Shown here in pieces: positions 44,301 through 58,126 of a stretch of DNA of 64,000 nucleotides. The first letter of the stretch is position 1; the number at the start of each line of letters is the position of its first letter. Where the stretch lies: contig CP012813.1 of assembly GCA_001936135.1 (NCBI GenBank), positions 992,001 to 1,056,000 of the forward strand, read 5' to 3'. The notes below the pieces were generated by a model that worked only from the letters and a program-made list of their open reading frames with translations, was not told the origin of the DNA and searched no databases. The stretch comes from Saccharomycopsis fibuligera x Saccharomycopsis cf. fibuligera (taxonomy: Eukaryota; Ascomycota; Saccharomycetes; Ascoideales; Saccharomycopsidaceae). The position numbers and the translations under genes are program-made.

Positions 44301-45065
44301 CCATCTATTAAACCCAGTAACTCTTTCTACTCGGTCCATGTGGACTGGAGTGGCCCATCGTGAAGTTTCTTGATGTAATATACTTTTACTATTGCTGGCT
44401 GGCCTATCTTCAATAAACTTAGAAAAGTTCCGTAGCACTCGGTCAGCACCGTATATCAAACAATCCACATCATTACTCATTGCATAATCAACCACACCCA
44501 AATGTTGCAAATATGCACAATCTGCTTCTGCTTCTGCTGGGCTCACCATATAGCTTATGTTCCACATGTGTAAATGGCGCTTAATTTCCCGAACAATTTC
44601 TGCAAACTCTGAAGTATTGTAATTTCCAAGAATGTTCATGCTAGTGAACACATCTCCAATATCAATCTCTGGATTAGCGTTGAGTTCCCTTATCACCGCT
44701 CTGTATTTTTCCATGTAGTCCTCATCTATCCCCATAGATTGTTCATACCTGTCTTTATTCTCATTGGCAAAATTTCGCTTGAATATAGGTTTATGTTTCC
44801 CATCAAGAACCACAACAAACGATACATTTAATTTCAATAAGTACTTAATCCGGCTATTGAATGCTGCCACGCAATGAGCCACATAGCTGCTGTTAGCATT
44901 TTGAATCCCGCTGCTGGACAAAATTTCAAAGATCCACCCGTACCCATCAATAGCCACTCGAAGAGGTCTGCCGTGCAGTTTGAGAAAACTGGTTGCAATG
45001 ATATCAAACGGAGCTCGCTCCAGGAACCCTTCGGAGATGAGCTCCCACAAGCCGGTAACGCCCAT
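41361..45065 (-). CDS. YEN1: Holliday-junction resolvase Yen1/GEN1-like (Rad2/XPG family)
   Basis: 1234 residues, ATG at 45065. The N-terminal XPG domain begins MGVTGLWELISEGFLERAP and contains LRVAIDGYGWIFE. The internal XPG domain shows the acidic catalytic cluster in VSPAEAEADCAYLQHLGVVDYAMSNDVD (about 175-205). The helix-two-turn-helix is in LLNGSDYSGGMKNMGAKRAA (about 262-282). The WIFE and SNDVD features fit Yen1/GEN1 rather than Rad27, Exo1 or Rad2. Yen1 resolves four-way DNA junctions late in mitosis. The C-terminal 650 residues are charged and low-complexity (EDEE/KKK blocks), with many Ser-Pro sites consistent with the known Cdk control of Yen1, but that is inference. At 1234 against 759 residues it is greatly enlarged compared with Saccharomyces. 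Confidence 0.9.
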   Translation of the reverse strand: MGVTGLWELISEGFLERAPFDIIATSFLKLHGRPLRVAIDGYGWIFEILSSSGIQNANSSYVAHCVAAFNSRIKYLLKLNVSFVVVLDGKHKPIFKRNFANENKDRYEQSMGIDEDYMEKYRAVIRELNANPEIDIGDVFTSMNILGNYNTSEFAEIVREIKRHLHMWNISYMVSPAEAEADCAYLQHLGVVDYAMSNDVDCLIYGADRVLRNFSKFIEDRPASNSKSILHQETSRWATPVHMDRVERVTGFNRWRMLLFALLNGSDYSGGMKNMGAKRAAAMALMGSPKMKLFVDTSTKKNKSKDNAVELKDTDVPDFAMILRDIYLSENVYSTNDRLAQLADFKIRLKHYLTNYSYKFFERNLSKTTFLENDKLAGFPSDYIILLFFYPMVNKINIFSFLDGMTNFAETGQEYVTNDIEPSMFDLDRVHQAIGAKPNDTDIGVSIKKVRIRRVSGVNSQYDYIACDNVYTMKPVSRKWKLESLHYRIGEYEEPTPLLSWEKKLKYPDFEAMLANALNSRNAATTDTNNQLSNNKNPRDWLVKELDQCYLVYFLAQNQQETNPDKKKEIYIDRIKSIAYPIKRRNLKYCESNSIQHHVDLVRVSYHKNQLFNKIIPKSFSRTNSAASVDGVYEDHYIAISSESESGISTDDEENKEDDGEKDNEEDEEDEDEEKVKKQDKPKLVKRSRKKRDAHLISCWIPREIINYYVPSVLKEFEIQEQIKEKKKAASAADKEEKKKSKPVKRSRSYTTQKTKLDTFGFLHSSSKEKNLTESLSDERLSRTVNTANKNGRSLQRNNSNRIAGMMPITDFFKPRGKSPIRIVAPSVPAKSPHKVPSESVPPTPDTVTSSSTRSANRADSVATKVIRITDEDTTMGITESTIEFIEHPTVVADTNNGSRNSNNINADDNMTADSKNSAGMDNSQDDQDEEGRLEKILDTVDSPFGMSFGQSFMNNGSNNNLLDKLDTFFDSNNDSGSELDVSIGAIARRDKGNAEYLDVDEEDKSDDDGDDGSNDKNPILVGSNPLSEDFEATQQVKRPEDKRENGNDEALKNSTKKRSIFSSSGTHKAQLDKPISNDKQTKPRNGKSLVRRAESLQELGWSDNEFTDEGFSSDMAEFDELMERISPTKKAALQSTPADTLTSKTPTKIRVVDLTQEENLTPLRSAKKKTRAKNEGKNDDDDEAQPLLLLLLFESSWSKPHYVRKIDFSDKLLKKDSLAILDKLLDINTSDSE

Positions 45066-45502
45066 AATAAGTTGGCCAGATGAAAACTAATTTGCAATCC
45101 AATATACCACTGTAAGTGGAGTGTGTATGCAGGGGCTGCTTGGGTTCCTTGTGAGAGCTAAAGTAATATTTTGATTATACTGAATAGTGCCGTCCGCTAT
45201 ACTCTGCTCAATGTTTACCTTTCATTGATTAAGGTTGTATTTTTGTCACCTGCACTTTCGATTAAATAACAAGACTCGAAAACAAGACTTTTTCCTACGA
45301 ACTAGCGCTTCCAATAACAAATGTTTTTTCCACGTTTATATACTCCCACTAACGCAGCCTAGTCCGATGCACTGATTATTCTGATAAAAAGCACTGGCTT
45401 TGTTGTTGAAATAGACCTCCATAGTTTTCTGGGTTTTTTCTTATTAGAAATAACGGCAAATATTGTCGTATGTGCAAGAAAAAAACTATCCAAAAAAAAT
45501 GG
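45066..45502. promoter_or_regulatory. YEN1 upstream region
   Basis: 437 bases between the YEN1 ATG and the tRNA-Ser 3' end; AT-rich, nothing further recognised. Confidence 0.4.
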
Positions 45503-45603
45503 CGTTACAGACAGGATTCGAACCTGCGCACGGAAACCGCAATGCCTATCAACTTGGTTGGAACCATAGCAGGGCATCGCCTTAACCACTCGGCCACTGT
45601 AAC
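45503..45603 (-). tRNA. tRNA-Ser(GCU) with 19-nt intron
   Basis: Read on the minus strand: acceptor GTTACAG pairs with CTGTAAC, discriminator G. Box A is TGGCCGAGTGGTTAAGG and box B GGTTCGAATCC. The anticodon stem ATGCC/GGCAT encloses CTGCTA, anticodon GCT, then a 19-nt intron and the last loop base. A variable arm (CGGTTTCCG) confirms the class II serine type. Mature length is 82. Saccharomyces tRNA-Ser(GCU) also has an intron of about this size. A T8 terminator follows. Confidence 0.96.
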
Positions 45604-47536
45604 TCGTCTGTTTTTTCTTAACATAAGGATCAATTTATTAAACTATATAAAACTCATAGGTCTGGACCCGAATACCCTTTTCTTTTTATCTAATACAAAA
45701 GGGTTTTTCATTTGTATAAGTTTCCCCTATATAATAACAACTGAACTATACTGTATATACTATATAGATAAGTTTATAAGATTGTATTTTCTATCGTTTA
45801 TATAGAAATAATAAATCGATATTGTGTGTGAAAAAAAAAAAAAAAAAAACGTAATGAAACTTAGTTGAGTAATGAAATTGGACTTATTTTCCTTACTTTT
45901 ATTATAAACTATATCACTGAAGAAGAGTGTTCTGTTCCCTCAGACTATATGTAGTAATTTCGTTTCTCACCCATAATGCTCATGTGATGAAAAATTTTTC
46001 ATCGCATCTTTGGTGTTGTTCACATTAGTAACTATGCGTGCTTCCGAATGTCCTCGGCAACATGAGACAGTTTATCTAAAAAGGAAATTATACCTAACGA
46101 ACGGTATGGAAGATGTCAATTGGTATAGTTCCAACATCAACCCAAAATTGTTATATATTTATTACTATTTAGTTATATTGAAAATACACGGCTTTCACAA
46201 CCAAAACTATGAGCCCTGAGATATCAGCATTCCGTAACTATATGATAATTATATAAGAAACTCTTCCTACCTTATTAACTATTATTGGTTATGTATATAG
46301 AAAGACCTCAAATGAAGTCATCTTCCTTATATTTCTAAATACCTTTGTCTTACTTATTCGCTATTGCTATTAACTTGTTTACTGCAGGTTGATCATAGAC
46401 AATTACAATGAATGCTGAAGCTTTCTTACGTCTCAATCTAGATCCCATGACCCATACACTTAAAGTTTTTTTTTCCCCTGGGGTATTCATGCCAACGGGG
46501 CATACTGTGAATTCCACTCATAAAAAGCTAATATATTATGGTATGATTGATTGATTGTTCTGGTTTGACTGTGTCTTTTAAACCCTTAATTATTTCGTGA
46601 CTTACTATCATGGTTTAGATAGAATATCTTTTTGTATAACCTTTGTTTCTCGCAAACAAGAATAATTTTAATAGGTGAATTTCAACCGTAGAGTATTTAA
46701 AAGGCATTTTAAAATGTTTATGTTTTACAAATAATTAAATACTAAATAATTAAATAATAAATATATTGTCATTTAGTTTTTTGCAGTGGACAATGTTCGT
46801 GTATACTTTTTTTTAATCAACTTGTCTTTCTGGAATAATTTTAACAAAGCTGATTTTCAAGCCCGAACCTTTAACTTACTTGCTCTCTTTTAAAGATCAA
46901 ATCAATTTTTGAGCTGCTTCTTTTGAATGAAGCAATATTTTCCAATACGTTGCCTTCCTAGGGTCTTGCTAAACATAAAAAGGTATCTTTAAGTAAATTA
47001 GTTTCTTTTCTGGCGGCATTATGACTAAAAACATGATAACGGGTAAGCTTGTCAAAGAAAATAACTCAAGGAACTTAACACAAAATTTAAACTTTGATTC
47101 TACAAGTTAATTTCAGAAAACAAATGGTTCTGTCTTACTTGAGACAGCAGACATCGTCTCTTATCAATCAAACGTTTATATTCAGTAGTTCTGAATAACG
47201 AGAAGGTGATAATTACATATAGCATTCATTTGCCTACCATAAAAATAGTGGTTCAAACTCTTATTAGTTATCTTACATCTTAGTAACCTGCGACTCTTAT
47301 CGCTATTCCGGTTAACTTGATTTGCGCGGCCTGACAGATAGCGCGCACATACAAGCGGAGGAAGAAAAATGAAAAATGGGGAAACTGCAAAAACACTCCA
47401 ATCATCTTCCCAGATTACTCATCGTACTTTAATTACATAAATTGTGTAAAATATCGATAGCTTGGCCAGTTTCTAAGCCAGCCACCCTGTATCAGTAACG
47501 AAATCTTTTATGTCTTAAAAGTATAGAGTTCAAATA
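45604..47536. other. Long spacer next to tRNA-Ser, no gene recognised
   Basis: 1.93 kb with no coding frame over about 110 codons and no exon pattern I could support. It has a TATA-like ATTATATAAGAAAC near 46249-46262. Related phrases appear at about 46350 (CTTATTCGCTATTGCTATTA) and 47294 (CTTATCGCTATTCCGGTTAA). Such spacers beside yeast tRNA genes often hold decayed insertions, but I cannot identify one. The last 200 bases are the promoter of the editing-protein gene. Confidence 0.4.
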
Positions 47537-48907
47537 ATGACTACGGTTACTTCACAATTCACATCTACCGTTGTTGGTGCCTTGGCTTGTCAAAGAGACT
47601 CTTATCTCAAAACACTCAAGACCATAGTTGTCAACTGCGTTGAAATAACTCCAGAATCTCCAAAAACCAAAGACAAATCTAAATCCAAAAAAGCTCCTGT
47701 TGAGGACTTGGGAAAGTTGTCACTTGAAGAGCAAAAATACTATGAGATTGAGTTCGATGACACTGTTTTGTTTCCGGAAGGTGGTGGCCAGCCATCTGAT
47801 GTTGGTCTTATCAAAGATGAAAACAGCGGTAAAGAGGTTTTGGTCTCCTATGTGAGAAGAGATGGATTATTGGCAAAACATAAAACTGCTGAACCTTTAC
47901 CAATTGGCACACCTGTTTCTTTAGATGTCAATTGGTCAAAAAGATTTGATTATATGCAACAACACACTGGTCAACATTTACTTTCAGCTATACTTGATAC
48001 TTACAATTTGCCTTCTTTATCATGGAAGATGGGTACTGGCGAGAACCCATCGGATTTGATCAACTACTTGGAAATTCCTAGAAAATTATCAGATAAAGAA
48101 GTTGCGCAAATAAATGAAGAAGTGAATTCCAAAATCCTTGAAAATATAAACATTTTCGTTGAAGTACCTAATGATCCAAAGCTCCATAAAACTCACAAAA
48201 TTCCTGAAGATTACGATCTTTCCAAAGGTGTGTTGAGAATTATTCATATAGGAGAGTTAGATGCTAACCCATGCTGCGGTACTCATTTAAGTTCTACTGG
48301 ACAGATCGGCACTATTGCATTATTGCACCAAACTAGTGTCAGAGGCTCAAACTCAAGATTGCACTTCTTGTGTGGTAATAGAGTCAATGAGTATTTGAAA
48401 GCATCACACCTGGTATTGAAAAACCTTTCAAGTGCATTAAGTTGCCATTTCGAGGATATTAACGAAAAAGTTGACTTGTTGAACACACAGTTAGGCAAAG
48501 CGAATAGGAACATCAGGGGATTGTTAGAGGAAGTTGCAGATAGCAAAGTTAGTGAGATAATAAGTAAACTTGAAAATGACAACGACTCTTCTGCTACAAT
48601 TTTTCAATATTTCAAGGACAAGGGATTAGACTATAGCACTCTTTTGTTTTCGAAAGTAAGCAGTCATTACAATAAAGATATTAAAAGTTTAAAGAAAAGC
48701 ATTGTTTTGCTCACGGGTGACATCAAAGGACAAGGTTCATTAATAATATTTGGCGGTGATCCGAAGAAAGTGCAAGAGGTTGCAAATGGATTGAAAAGCA
48801 AGATTAAAAACTTGAAAGGTGGAGGAAAAGACAAATGGCAGGGAAAGATTTTTGGTTTTGAAAAAGGTGAAATAGAAGCTGTCAAGGCCTTGTTTGAAAG
48901 CTCTTGA
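47537..48907 (+). CDS. AlaX-type alanyl-tRNA editing protein (YNL040W-like)
   Basis: 456 residues, ATG at 47537, the same length as Saccharomyces YNL040W. It is a free-standing relative of the alanyl/threonyl-tRNA synthetase editing domain. The zinc-binding pairs are visible: HTGQH in FDYMQQHTGQHLLSAI (about 146-150) and CCGTH in LDANPCCGTHLSSTGQIG (about 240-245). A C-terminal domain resembles the DHHA1-like tail (SLIIFGGDPKKVQEVANGLK). Such proteins hydrolyse mischarged Ser- or Gly-tRNA-Ala in trans. An early Lys-rich insertion (KTKDKSKSKKAPVED) is polar. The catalytic assignment rests on family knowledge. Confidence 0.9.
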   Translation: MTTVTSQFTSTVVGALACQRDSYLKTLKTIVVNCVEITPESPKTKDKSKSKKAPVEDLGKLSLEEQKYYEIEFDDTVLFPEGGGQPSDVGLIKDENSGKEVLVSYVRRDGLLAKHKTAEPLPIGTPVSLDVNWSKRFDYMQQHTGQHLLSAILDTYNLPSLSWKMGTGENPSDLINYLEIPRKLSDKEVAQINEEVNSKILENINIFVEVPNDPKLHKTHKIPEDYDLSKGVLRIIHIGELDANPCCGTHLSSTGQIGTIALLHQTSVRGSNSRLHFLCGNRVNEYLKASHLVLKNLSSALSCHFEDINEKVDLLNTQLGKANRNIRGLLEEVADSKVSEIISKLENDNDSSATIFQYFKDKGLDYSTLLFSKVSSHYNKDIKSLKKSIVLLTGDIKGQGSLIIFGGDPKKVQEVANGLKSKIKNLKGGGKDKWQGKIFGFEKGEIEAVKALFESS

Positions 48908-49363
48908 GCTATCTACTAACTTTGAATTACTTAAATTTGTCAAATAGCAAAGGGTAATTTTTTTTTCTCTTGTTATTCAATTTGGAAACTCGCTCATATA
49001 GAATTGAGTTTTAGATTCATGGATGTATGGTTATACCCAGTTTAGTAAGTAATGTAGTACAGTCAATGCTGGGAAAAAAATACTCTCATATGAAAGATCC
49101 AAGAAAGCTTCCTAGAATATTGTACGCCAATATTTCTAAAAGGGAAAGCATGTAATTTCTCTCAAAAGTTGTTTTTGTAGCTGTATGACTTAAAATAAGT
49201 TGCCGCTTTGCTTCGCTAAATAGCTAATCATTTTGTGTATAAACGGTTTCCCGTGATTCCAGAAAATTTCAAAGCGCGATGCTTGAAGAATGAAAATCTG
49301 GAGACGAGTTCTTATCTTGGAAAAGAACATCTTGTACAACTTTTCTAAGTCTTTTGAGACAAT
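48908..49363. promoter_or_regulatory. Spacer between the AlaX-type gene and RRG7-like
   Basis: 456 AT-rich bases between tandem plus-strand genes; no motif recognised. Confidence 0.4.
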
Positions 49364-50146
49364 ATGAACATCATAACCATACGACAATCTCCAAAATTGG
49401 TCAAAGGCCTTTTTCAAACGCAAATAAAAATTTTCCAGTTACGCAACCATTCCAATGCTTTATATAATGACATAGAATCCTACCTATCATGGGCTAAACT
49501 GAACAATGTGTCTGTGAAATCAACTGTGTTCAGAGGAACCTACTATGAGATGCAGACTAAACAAGCAATACAGAATATTTTCAACATAAGGCCTGAAAGC
49601 ATCAAATTGACCGGTGGATCTTACGATCAAGGAGTAGACATGTTGGCAAAATGGAATCTTCAGCAATATATTCCTAGCAACACCGAATCTACTGTCACTA
49701 CTACTCAACTACCCAAAAGAGTAAAGCCTTTGATACAAAGACGCAAGCAAACCACAGAAAAAGACCTCGAAGTTGATTTATTAATTCAATGTAAAACAAC
49801 TAGCAGGAAGATACCCAGCAAGTTGCTTAGAGAAGTCACAGGCTCATATAATAGTCATGTTAGTCCACGGAATCGCAGCACCTCGTTCATGATGCTTGTT
49901 TCAAACAGCACATTGACCGAGGATGCACTGAATTTTTTCACTAGTACAGATATCCCACTAATTTTCATCCAGCTTGAGTTGCCAACTGCAAGAAGCGAGA
50001 AACTTAAGGACATTTACGAATCGCAAAATTATGAAAATGGAATGCTTGTGCTGTACTTTAGAAACCCTAGAGCCAAGATGTTGTTGCATGGGTTGTCAGA
50101 TTACAAAGATGTGAATATGAAAATACTAAACCAAATCAAAACTTGA
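49364..50146 (+). CDS. RRG7: Rrg7-like mitochondrial protein with a restriction-endonuclease-like fold
   Basis: 260 residues, ATG at 49364 (Saccharomyces Rrg7 is about 240). The first 30 residues (MNIITIRQSPKLVKGLFQTQ) are basic and lack acids, like a mitochondrial presequence. The core shows VFRGTYYEMQTKQAI, then KLTGGSYDQGVDMLAKWNL and later VDLLIQCKTTSRKI. GGSYDQGVD followed by a beta-strand QCK is the D...(D/E)xK-like pattern of PD-(D/E)XK nuclease folds and matches the family to which Rrg7 belongs. Rrg7 is needed for respiratory growth and mitochondrial genome maintenance in Saccharomyces; its biochemical activity is not established. Converges with AHA1 116 bases away. Confidence 0.78.
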   Translation: MNIITIRQSPKLVKGLFQTQIKIFQLRNHSNALYNDIESYLSWAKLNNVSVKSTVFRGTYYEMQTKQAIQNIFNIRPESIKLTGGSYDQGVDMLAKWNLQQYIPSNTESTVTTTQLPKRVKPLIQRRKQTTEKDLEVDLLIQCKTTSRKIPSKLLREVTGSYNSHVSPRNRSTSFMMLVSNSTLTEDALNFFTSTDIPLIFIQLELPTARSEKLKDIYESQNYENGMLVLYFRNPRAKMLLHGLSDYKDVNMKILNQIKT

Positions 50147-50262
50147 TAATAGGCGACTCTTTCATATTGACCAAAGAATTAATTACAAATACAAACACAG
50201 TGTAGGCCAAATAAAACGTTATCGAAAAGTTTTTATAAGGGGAGTTATATAAGTAAAGCTAT

Positions 50263-51291
50263 TCAAAGCACAATACCGAATCCAAAAGTGATTTTTATAG
50301 ATTTAATATAGTACTCATTGAAATTGTTTTCCACCTTTTCTTCCTCACCAATAGGAATACCAGTAAACAAAATTTCTGCTTTAGTTTCAGAATCCAATTC
50401 GTTTAATTTAATATCCAAATTGGCAAAATGACCAACTTTCCAGTCACGCAATCTCCACAACATGTTAAGTCTCTTGTTCTTCTCGAGTTTCAAGAATTTG
50501 CCTTCAATATTACCATTGAACAATTCATAAGTACCGCCTTCAGTTGGGTTCAAGATTGGAGGAGCTCTCGTCCATGCTGCCACTCTGGCGTGGTCCAAAA
50601 AGGTTTCAAATATTTGATCAGCAGTGGTAATGAAGGACGTTTCAATGTGTAAGCTGGAAGTGTTGTATTTTGGTATACTTGATTCTGAAGAACTCCCAGA
50701 AGCAGCTTTAGCTGATGAGGAAGCCTTTGCAGTTGATGATTTACTACTATCAGTTTGACTACCGACAGCAGGGCTTGGAGATGAGCTTTTTTGATTAGAC
50801 AAAGTGTAGGCTGACTTGACTTGATCTTCTGGCAATTGGATATCGTTTCCATGAGTAGTAATCAAGTCTTTACCAAACTGAACCAATTTCTTTCTCAACT
50901 TTGGTTCCAATTCTTTTCTAAAGATCGACTTTATGTTTTCAGTTTTTGAGTTGTCGTTAGCAATGCTCAAATTGAATTGGAGCTCGTCTTCTTCAGTATC
51001 GTATGCTAATTCTGGGATGACAACAGATCCATTAGTTTCGATTTTTTCATCAGCATCGGTGACATGACCTTTGAAAGACAATACCAATTTCAAGTCAAAC
51101 AAGGAAATAACTTTCCCTTTTCTTTGGCAGACTTCAACATCACCTTCAATGGACTTGACTTCAGTGATTTCAACCTGCTGGTCTTTGGTGGTAGCAGACA
51201 CACCGACCAAGTTTTCCTTGAAATATTTCTTACTCCAGTCAATGCAGTTTTTGTCGACCCAGTGCCAGTTGTTTGGATTATTAACGACCAT
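50263..51291 (-). CDS. AHA1: Hsp90 co-chaperone Aha1
   Basis: 342 residues, ATG at 51291. The N-terminal domain carries the hallmark NNPNNWHWVDKNC (residues 4-16), required for ATPase stimulation. The C-terminal START/SRPBCC-like domain begins near residue 205 (SLHIETSFITTADQIFETFLDHARVAAWTRA) and includes FNGNIEGKFLKLEKNKRLNMLWRLRDW. A Ser/Ala-rich linker joins them. Aha1 binds the Hsp90 middle domain and accelerates ATP hydrolysis in the cytosol. Length is close to the Saccharomyces protein (350). Divergent from PAN2. Confidence 0.97.
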   Translation of the reverse strand: MVVNNPNNWHWVDKNCIDWSKKYFKENLVGVSATTKDQQVEITEVKSIEGDVEVCQRKGKVISLFDLKLVLSFKGHVTDADEKIETNGSVVIPELAYDTEEDELQFNLSIANDNSKTENIKSIFRKELEPKLRKKLVQFGKDLITTHGNDIQLPEDQVKSAYTLSNQKSSSPSPAVGSQTDSSKSSTAKASSSAKAASGSSSESSIPKYNTSSLHIETSFITTADQIFETFLDHARVAAWTRAPPILNPTEGGTYELFNGNIEGKFLKLEKNKRLNMLWRLRDWKVGHFANLDIKLNELDSETKAEILFTGIPIGEEEKVENNFNEYYIKSIKITFGFGIVL

Positions 51292-51665
51292 TGTAAAACG
51301 TGATAATTATGCTGTATGAGATGATTATGATTATGATAGGGAGGATATCAGCCGAAGAATAGTGATTATCAGGAGCGCCAAAGGATGGGTTTAAAAGTTG
51401 AGTTCTGTGGAAGACTCTAGAAGCTCTTCGGCGAAAGCAAGACAGTATATTGGGGGCACTACATAATTACTTATTATACCATGATAGCATATACCGGTAT
51501 AGAGGAGCCATTCGCGCCCTCGCTGCACCTGATCCACGCGTTTCGATCATCACTGAAAATATACAAAATTAAACGCCAGAAGCCCGAAAGAACAGACTAA
51601 CGCTGCCAGGACGCAACAAAACGTTGAATTCCAGACACAAAGCAAGATATGTTAGCTAGTTTGCT
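51292..51665. promoter_or_regulatory. Divergent promoter AHA1/PAN2
   Basis: 374 bases. CTAGAAGCTCTTCGGCG near 51418-51434 contains GAA/TTC-type triplets reminiscent of a heat-shock element, expected for an Hsp90 co-chaperone, but the spacing is imperfect and the call is tentative. Confidence 0.3.
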
Positions 51666-55868
<4,203 letters not shown>

Positions 55869-56981
55869 TTGAGTCAGATAGCGGACTATTATAAAAGTGA
55901 ATCAATAATAAAAACAAAACAAAACAAAACAAAAAAAAATTCTAAAAAAAAGCTAAATAAGTTAATTAATAAAAAAATTGTATAATTATTTCAGTTAGCG
56001 TAATATATAGTCTTTGAGGCAGGGAAAAGAAGAAAAAAGCATTTGAAAAACGGTGGATATTAATCGCACTGTATCTTTAACTCACTATACAAGAATCATA
56101 TGTGCAAGGACGCACAGCAGACGATAAACAACATAACATCCAGCGCACTCAACTGTACATCTATCAAAGTCCGCCACTATAGTATAGTTTTGGCGTTTCT
56201 TGAAATATGATATATGGGATGGAAGGCTACATTGAACATGCTGCTTGGAAATTGACTATCGATTTACTAGACATATAGTTGTTTTGACCACCAGGTCCAA
56301 AAAACCACTATATGACAAAGCAAACTAAACTTTCCGGGGAGATGAAAATAAAACACATTCCTTTAAACAAAAGATTTACGGTAAGATTGATTCGGTTATT
56401 ATTCTTTTGGTTAGAAGATGCCTGGTAAAGATAGAAAACTGAAAAATTTCCTACAACAAGATTACAAATCAATTCGCTATAATACAATTAGGAAATAAAG
56501 GGGAGACAAAGGAGAAAGAGCCGAGGGGCATAACCAGGCATAACAAAGAATAATAAACCAGAATCAACCAGAGTATGAAAAACTACTTTGGCTGAACATC
56601 AGGTTTAAGATAAAAATAGAGGTCTTTTTTATAAGTGAAAAACAACAGTTTTTTAAAAAAAAAGAGGGCGAGTAATCATAAGTGGCTCTGTATTTTTAAA
56701 CTTGAGCACGGTAATGATTCTCAGTTGCTTTGAATTTCTTTATGGCACAACTTCCAATTGCCAAAAATCCAAACGCAGAAAAAAACAACTCCCACGGGGA
56801 CACACCTTGCCCAGGACCACGCAACCAATAACGGAAACCCATATACACAGAAAAAACTATTTAACACTTTGTGTATAAAAAATTTAAAAAAGTCGTATTA
56901 AAAAATAATTTAAAAACACACCATCCAAATTTACCTTTTTGAAGAATAAAATAAAATAACAATTGATAGTTGTTAAGTTAT
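55869..56981. other. Convergent spacer PAN2/RPL9
   Basis: 1.1 kb between 3' ends, with A-rich pentamers (AAAAC repeats about 55908-55932). No box C/D pair, tRNA or coding frame was found. Confidence 0.5.
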
Positions 56982-57557
56982 TTAAGCTTCTGGGTCAATA
57001 ACGGATTTTTCAGAAACGTAGATACCATCCAAGAACTTTCTGATATCCTTGTTCTTAACAGCACAGATTTGTTGAACGTCAGCAGCGGTTTGGGAAACAG
57101 CTTCAACAGAGTTACCAGTCAAAACCAATTCATCCTTTTGGGAAGAGGAGATTTCGACAGTGACACCTTCTCTGATCTTGATGAGTCTGACTCTCTTTTC
57201 ACCCAAGAAGTTTCTGATTTCAACGAATTTTTCACCGTTTTGTTCAACAATGTTGACGTTGATTGGGAAATGCGCATAAACGTATCTCATCTTGTATTTG
57301 TAACCCTTGGTGACACCGGTAACCAAGTTAGCAATCAAAGACTTGACAGTTCTCAAGGTAGCAACGTGCTTTCTTTCACCATTGTGGACAATAATTCTGA
57401 CTTGTCTGTTACTGATTTTAGCAAAAGAGACATCCAAGTGCTTCAAGTTCTTGGTAAGAGAACCTCTTGGACCGGTGACGGTAATTTGTCTGGCGACAAT
57501 TTTAAGGTGGACACCTTCTGGGATTTCGAGGAGTTGGTCAGAGGAAACGTACTTCAT
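56982..57557 (-). CDS. RPL9: 60S ribosomal protein uL6 (Rpl9)
   Basis: 191 residues, ATG at 57557, exactly the yeast length and without an intron. Recognisable by MKYVSSDQLLEIPEGV, the strand ARQITVTGPRGSLTKNLKHL, and the C-terminal uL6 signature KDELVLTGNSVEAVSQTAA ... VKNKDIRKFLDGIYVSEKS. uL6 sits at the base of the stalk near the sarcin-ricin loop. Codon choice is strongly biased to GTC, GCC, TTG and AGA, typical of highly expressed yeast genes. Tbf1- and Cbf1-like sites lie 195-250 bases upstream. Confidence 0.98.
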   Translation of the reverse strand: MKYVSSDQLLEIPEGVHLKIVARQITVTGPRGSLTKNLKHLDVSFAKISNRQVRIIVHNGERKHVATLRTVKSLIANLVTGVTKGYKYKMRYVYAHFPINVNIVEQNGEKFVEIRNFLGEKRVRLIKIREGVTVEISSSQKDELVLTGNSVEAVSQTAADVQQICAVKNKDIRKFLDGIYVSEKSVIDPEA

Positions 57558-57752
57558 TGTTGATTAGACTGGTATTCGATGAGTTGTTGAAAAAGAAAAA
57601 ACACAAAAGCAGAAAAGGAAACAGAAAGATGAACAGAAGCCAGATAGATATATTGAACAGTTTTTTTCGCAGAGAGATAATAGTTGAAAAAACAACAACA
57701 AAAAAAAAAAACTTTTCTCGCTGAAAAGCTGTCGGGTGCATGAAAAATATAT

Positions 57753-57808
57753 GTCATGTGATGTAGTGTGACGGCGAGGGCTAAAAAGCATCATCTTAAT
57801 AGCCCTAA
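57753..57808 (-). promoter_or_regulatory. Ribosomal-protein promoter sites (Cbf1-like and two Tbf1-like)
   Basis: GTCATGTGA (57753-57761, TCACATGAC on the gene strand) is a Cbf1-type site. AGGGCTAA (57777-57784) and TAGCCCTAA (57800-57808) are oppositely oriented Tbf1-type half-sites. In Candida albicans, Tbf1 and Cbf1 are the known ribosomal-protein gene regulators, with these motifs. Confidence 0.7.
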
Positions 57809-58126
57809 AAGCGGATCAGCTGAAAAAGGCATGATCCTATTATGTTATATGCAGCATGTACCAACATGCACGTATGTGTTTACGAGCGCCATATGATGCA
57901 ATGATAAGTGCTAGGATGCGTATACATGCTTTCATCCGCATCCACAGGCAGCAGTTGCCATAAATGCGGAGAAACGTCAACATTTCCCTTATTGAAGCAG
58001 TTCGATGCTTATTGCTAAAACAGCATTGATGATATATATACGTGCAACACCTTACGTCCCAGGAGAAGAAGAACAAGAAGGCAAAAAAAAAACCTAATCT
58101 GAGCGCTTTGCACCATATTATCTAGA
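57809..58126. other. Spacer upstream of the first ECI1-like gene
   Basis: Between the RPL9 promoter sites and the isomerase ATG. An ATATATAT stretch at 58031-58040 lies about 90 bases before the ATG and may be a TATA element; nothing else recognised. Confidence 0.4.

Noticed and set aside
45604-47536. Solo LTR beside tRNA-Ser
   Set aside because: No convincing terminal dinucleotides, target-site duplication or primer-binding site could be matched; left as an unexplained spacer.
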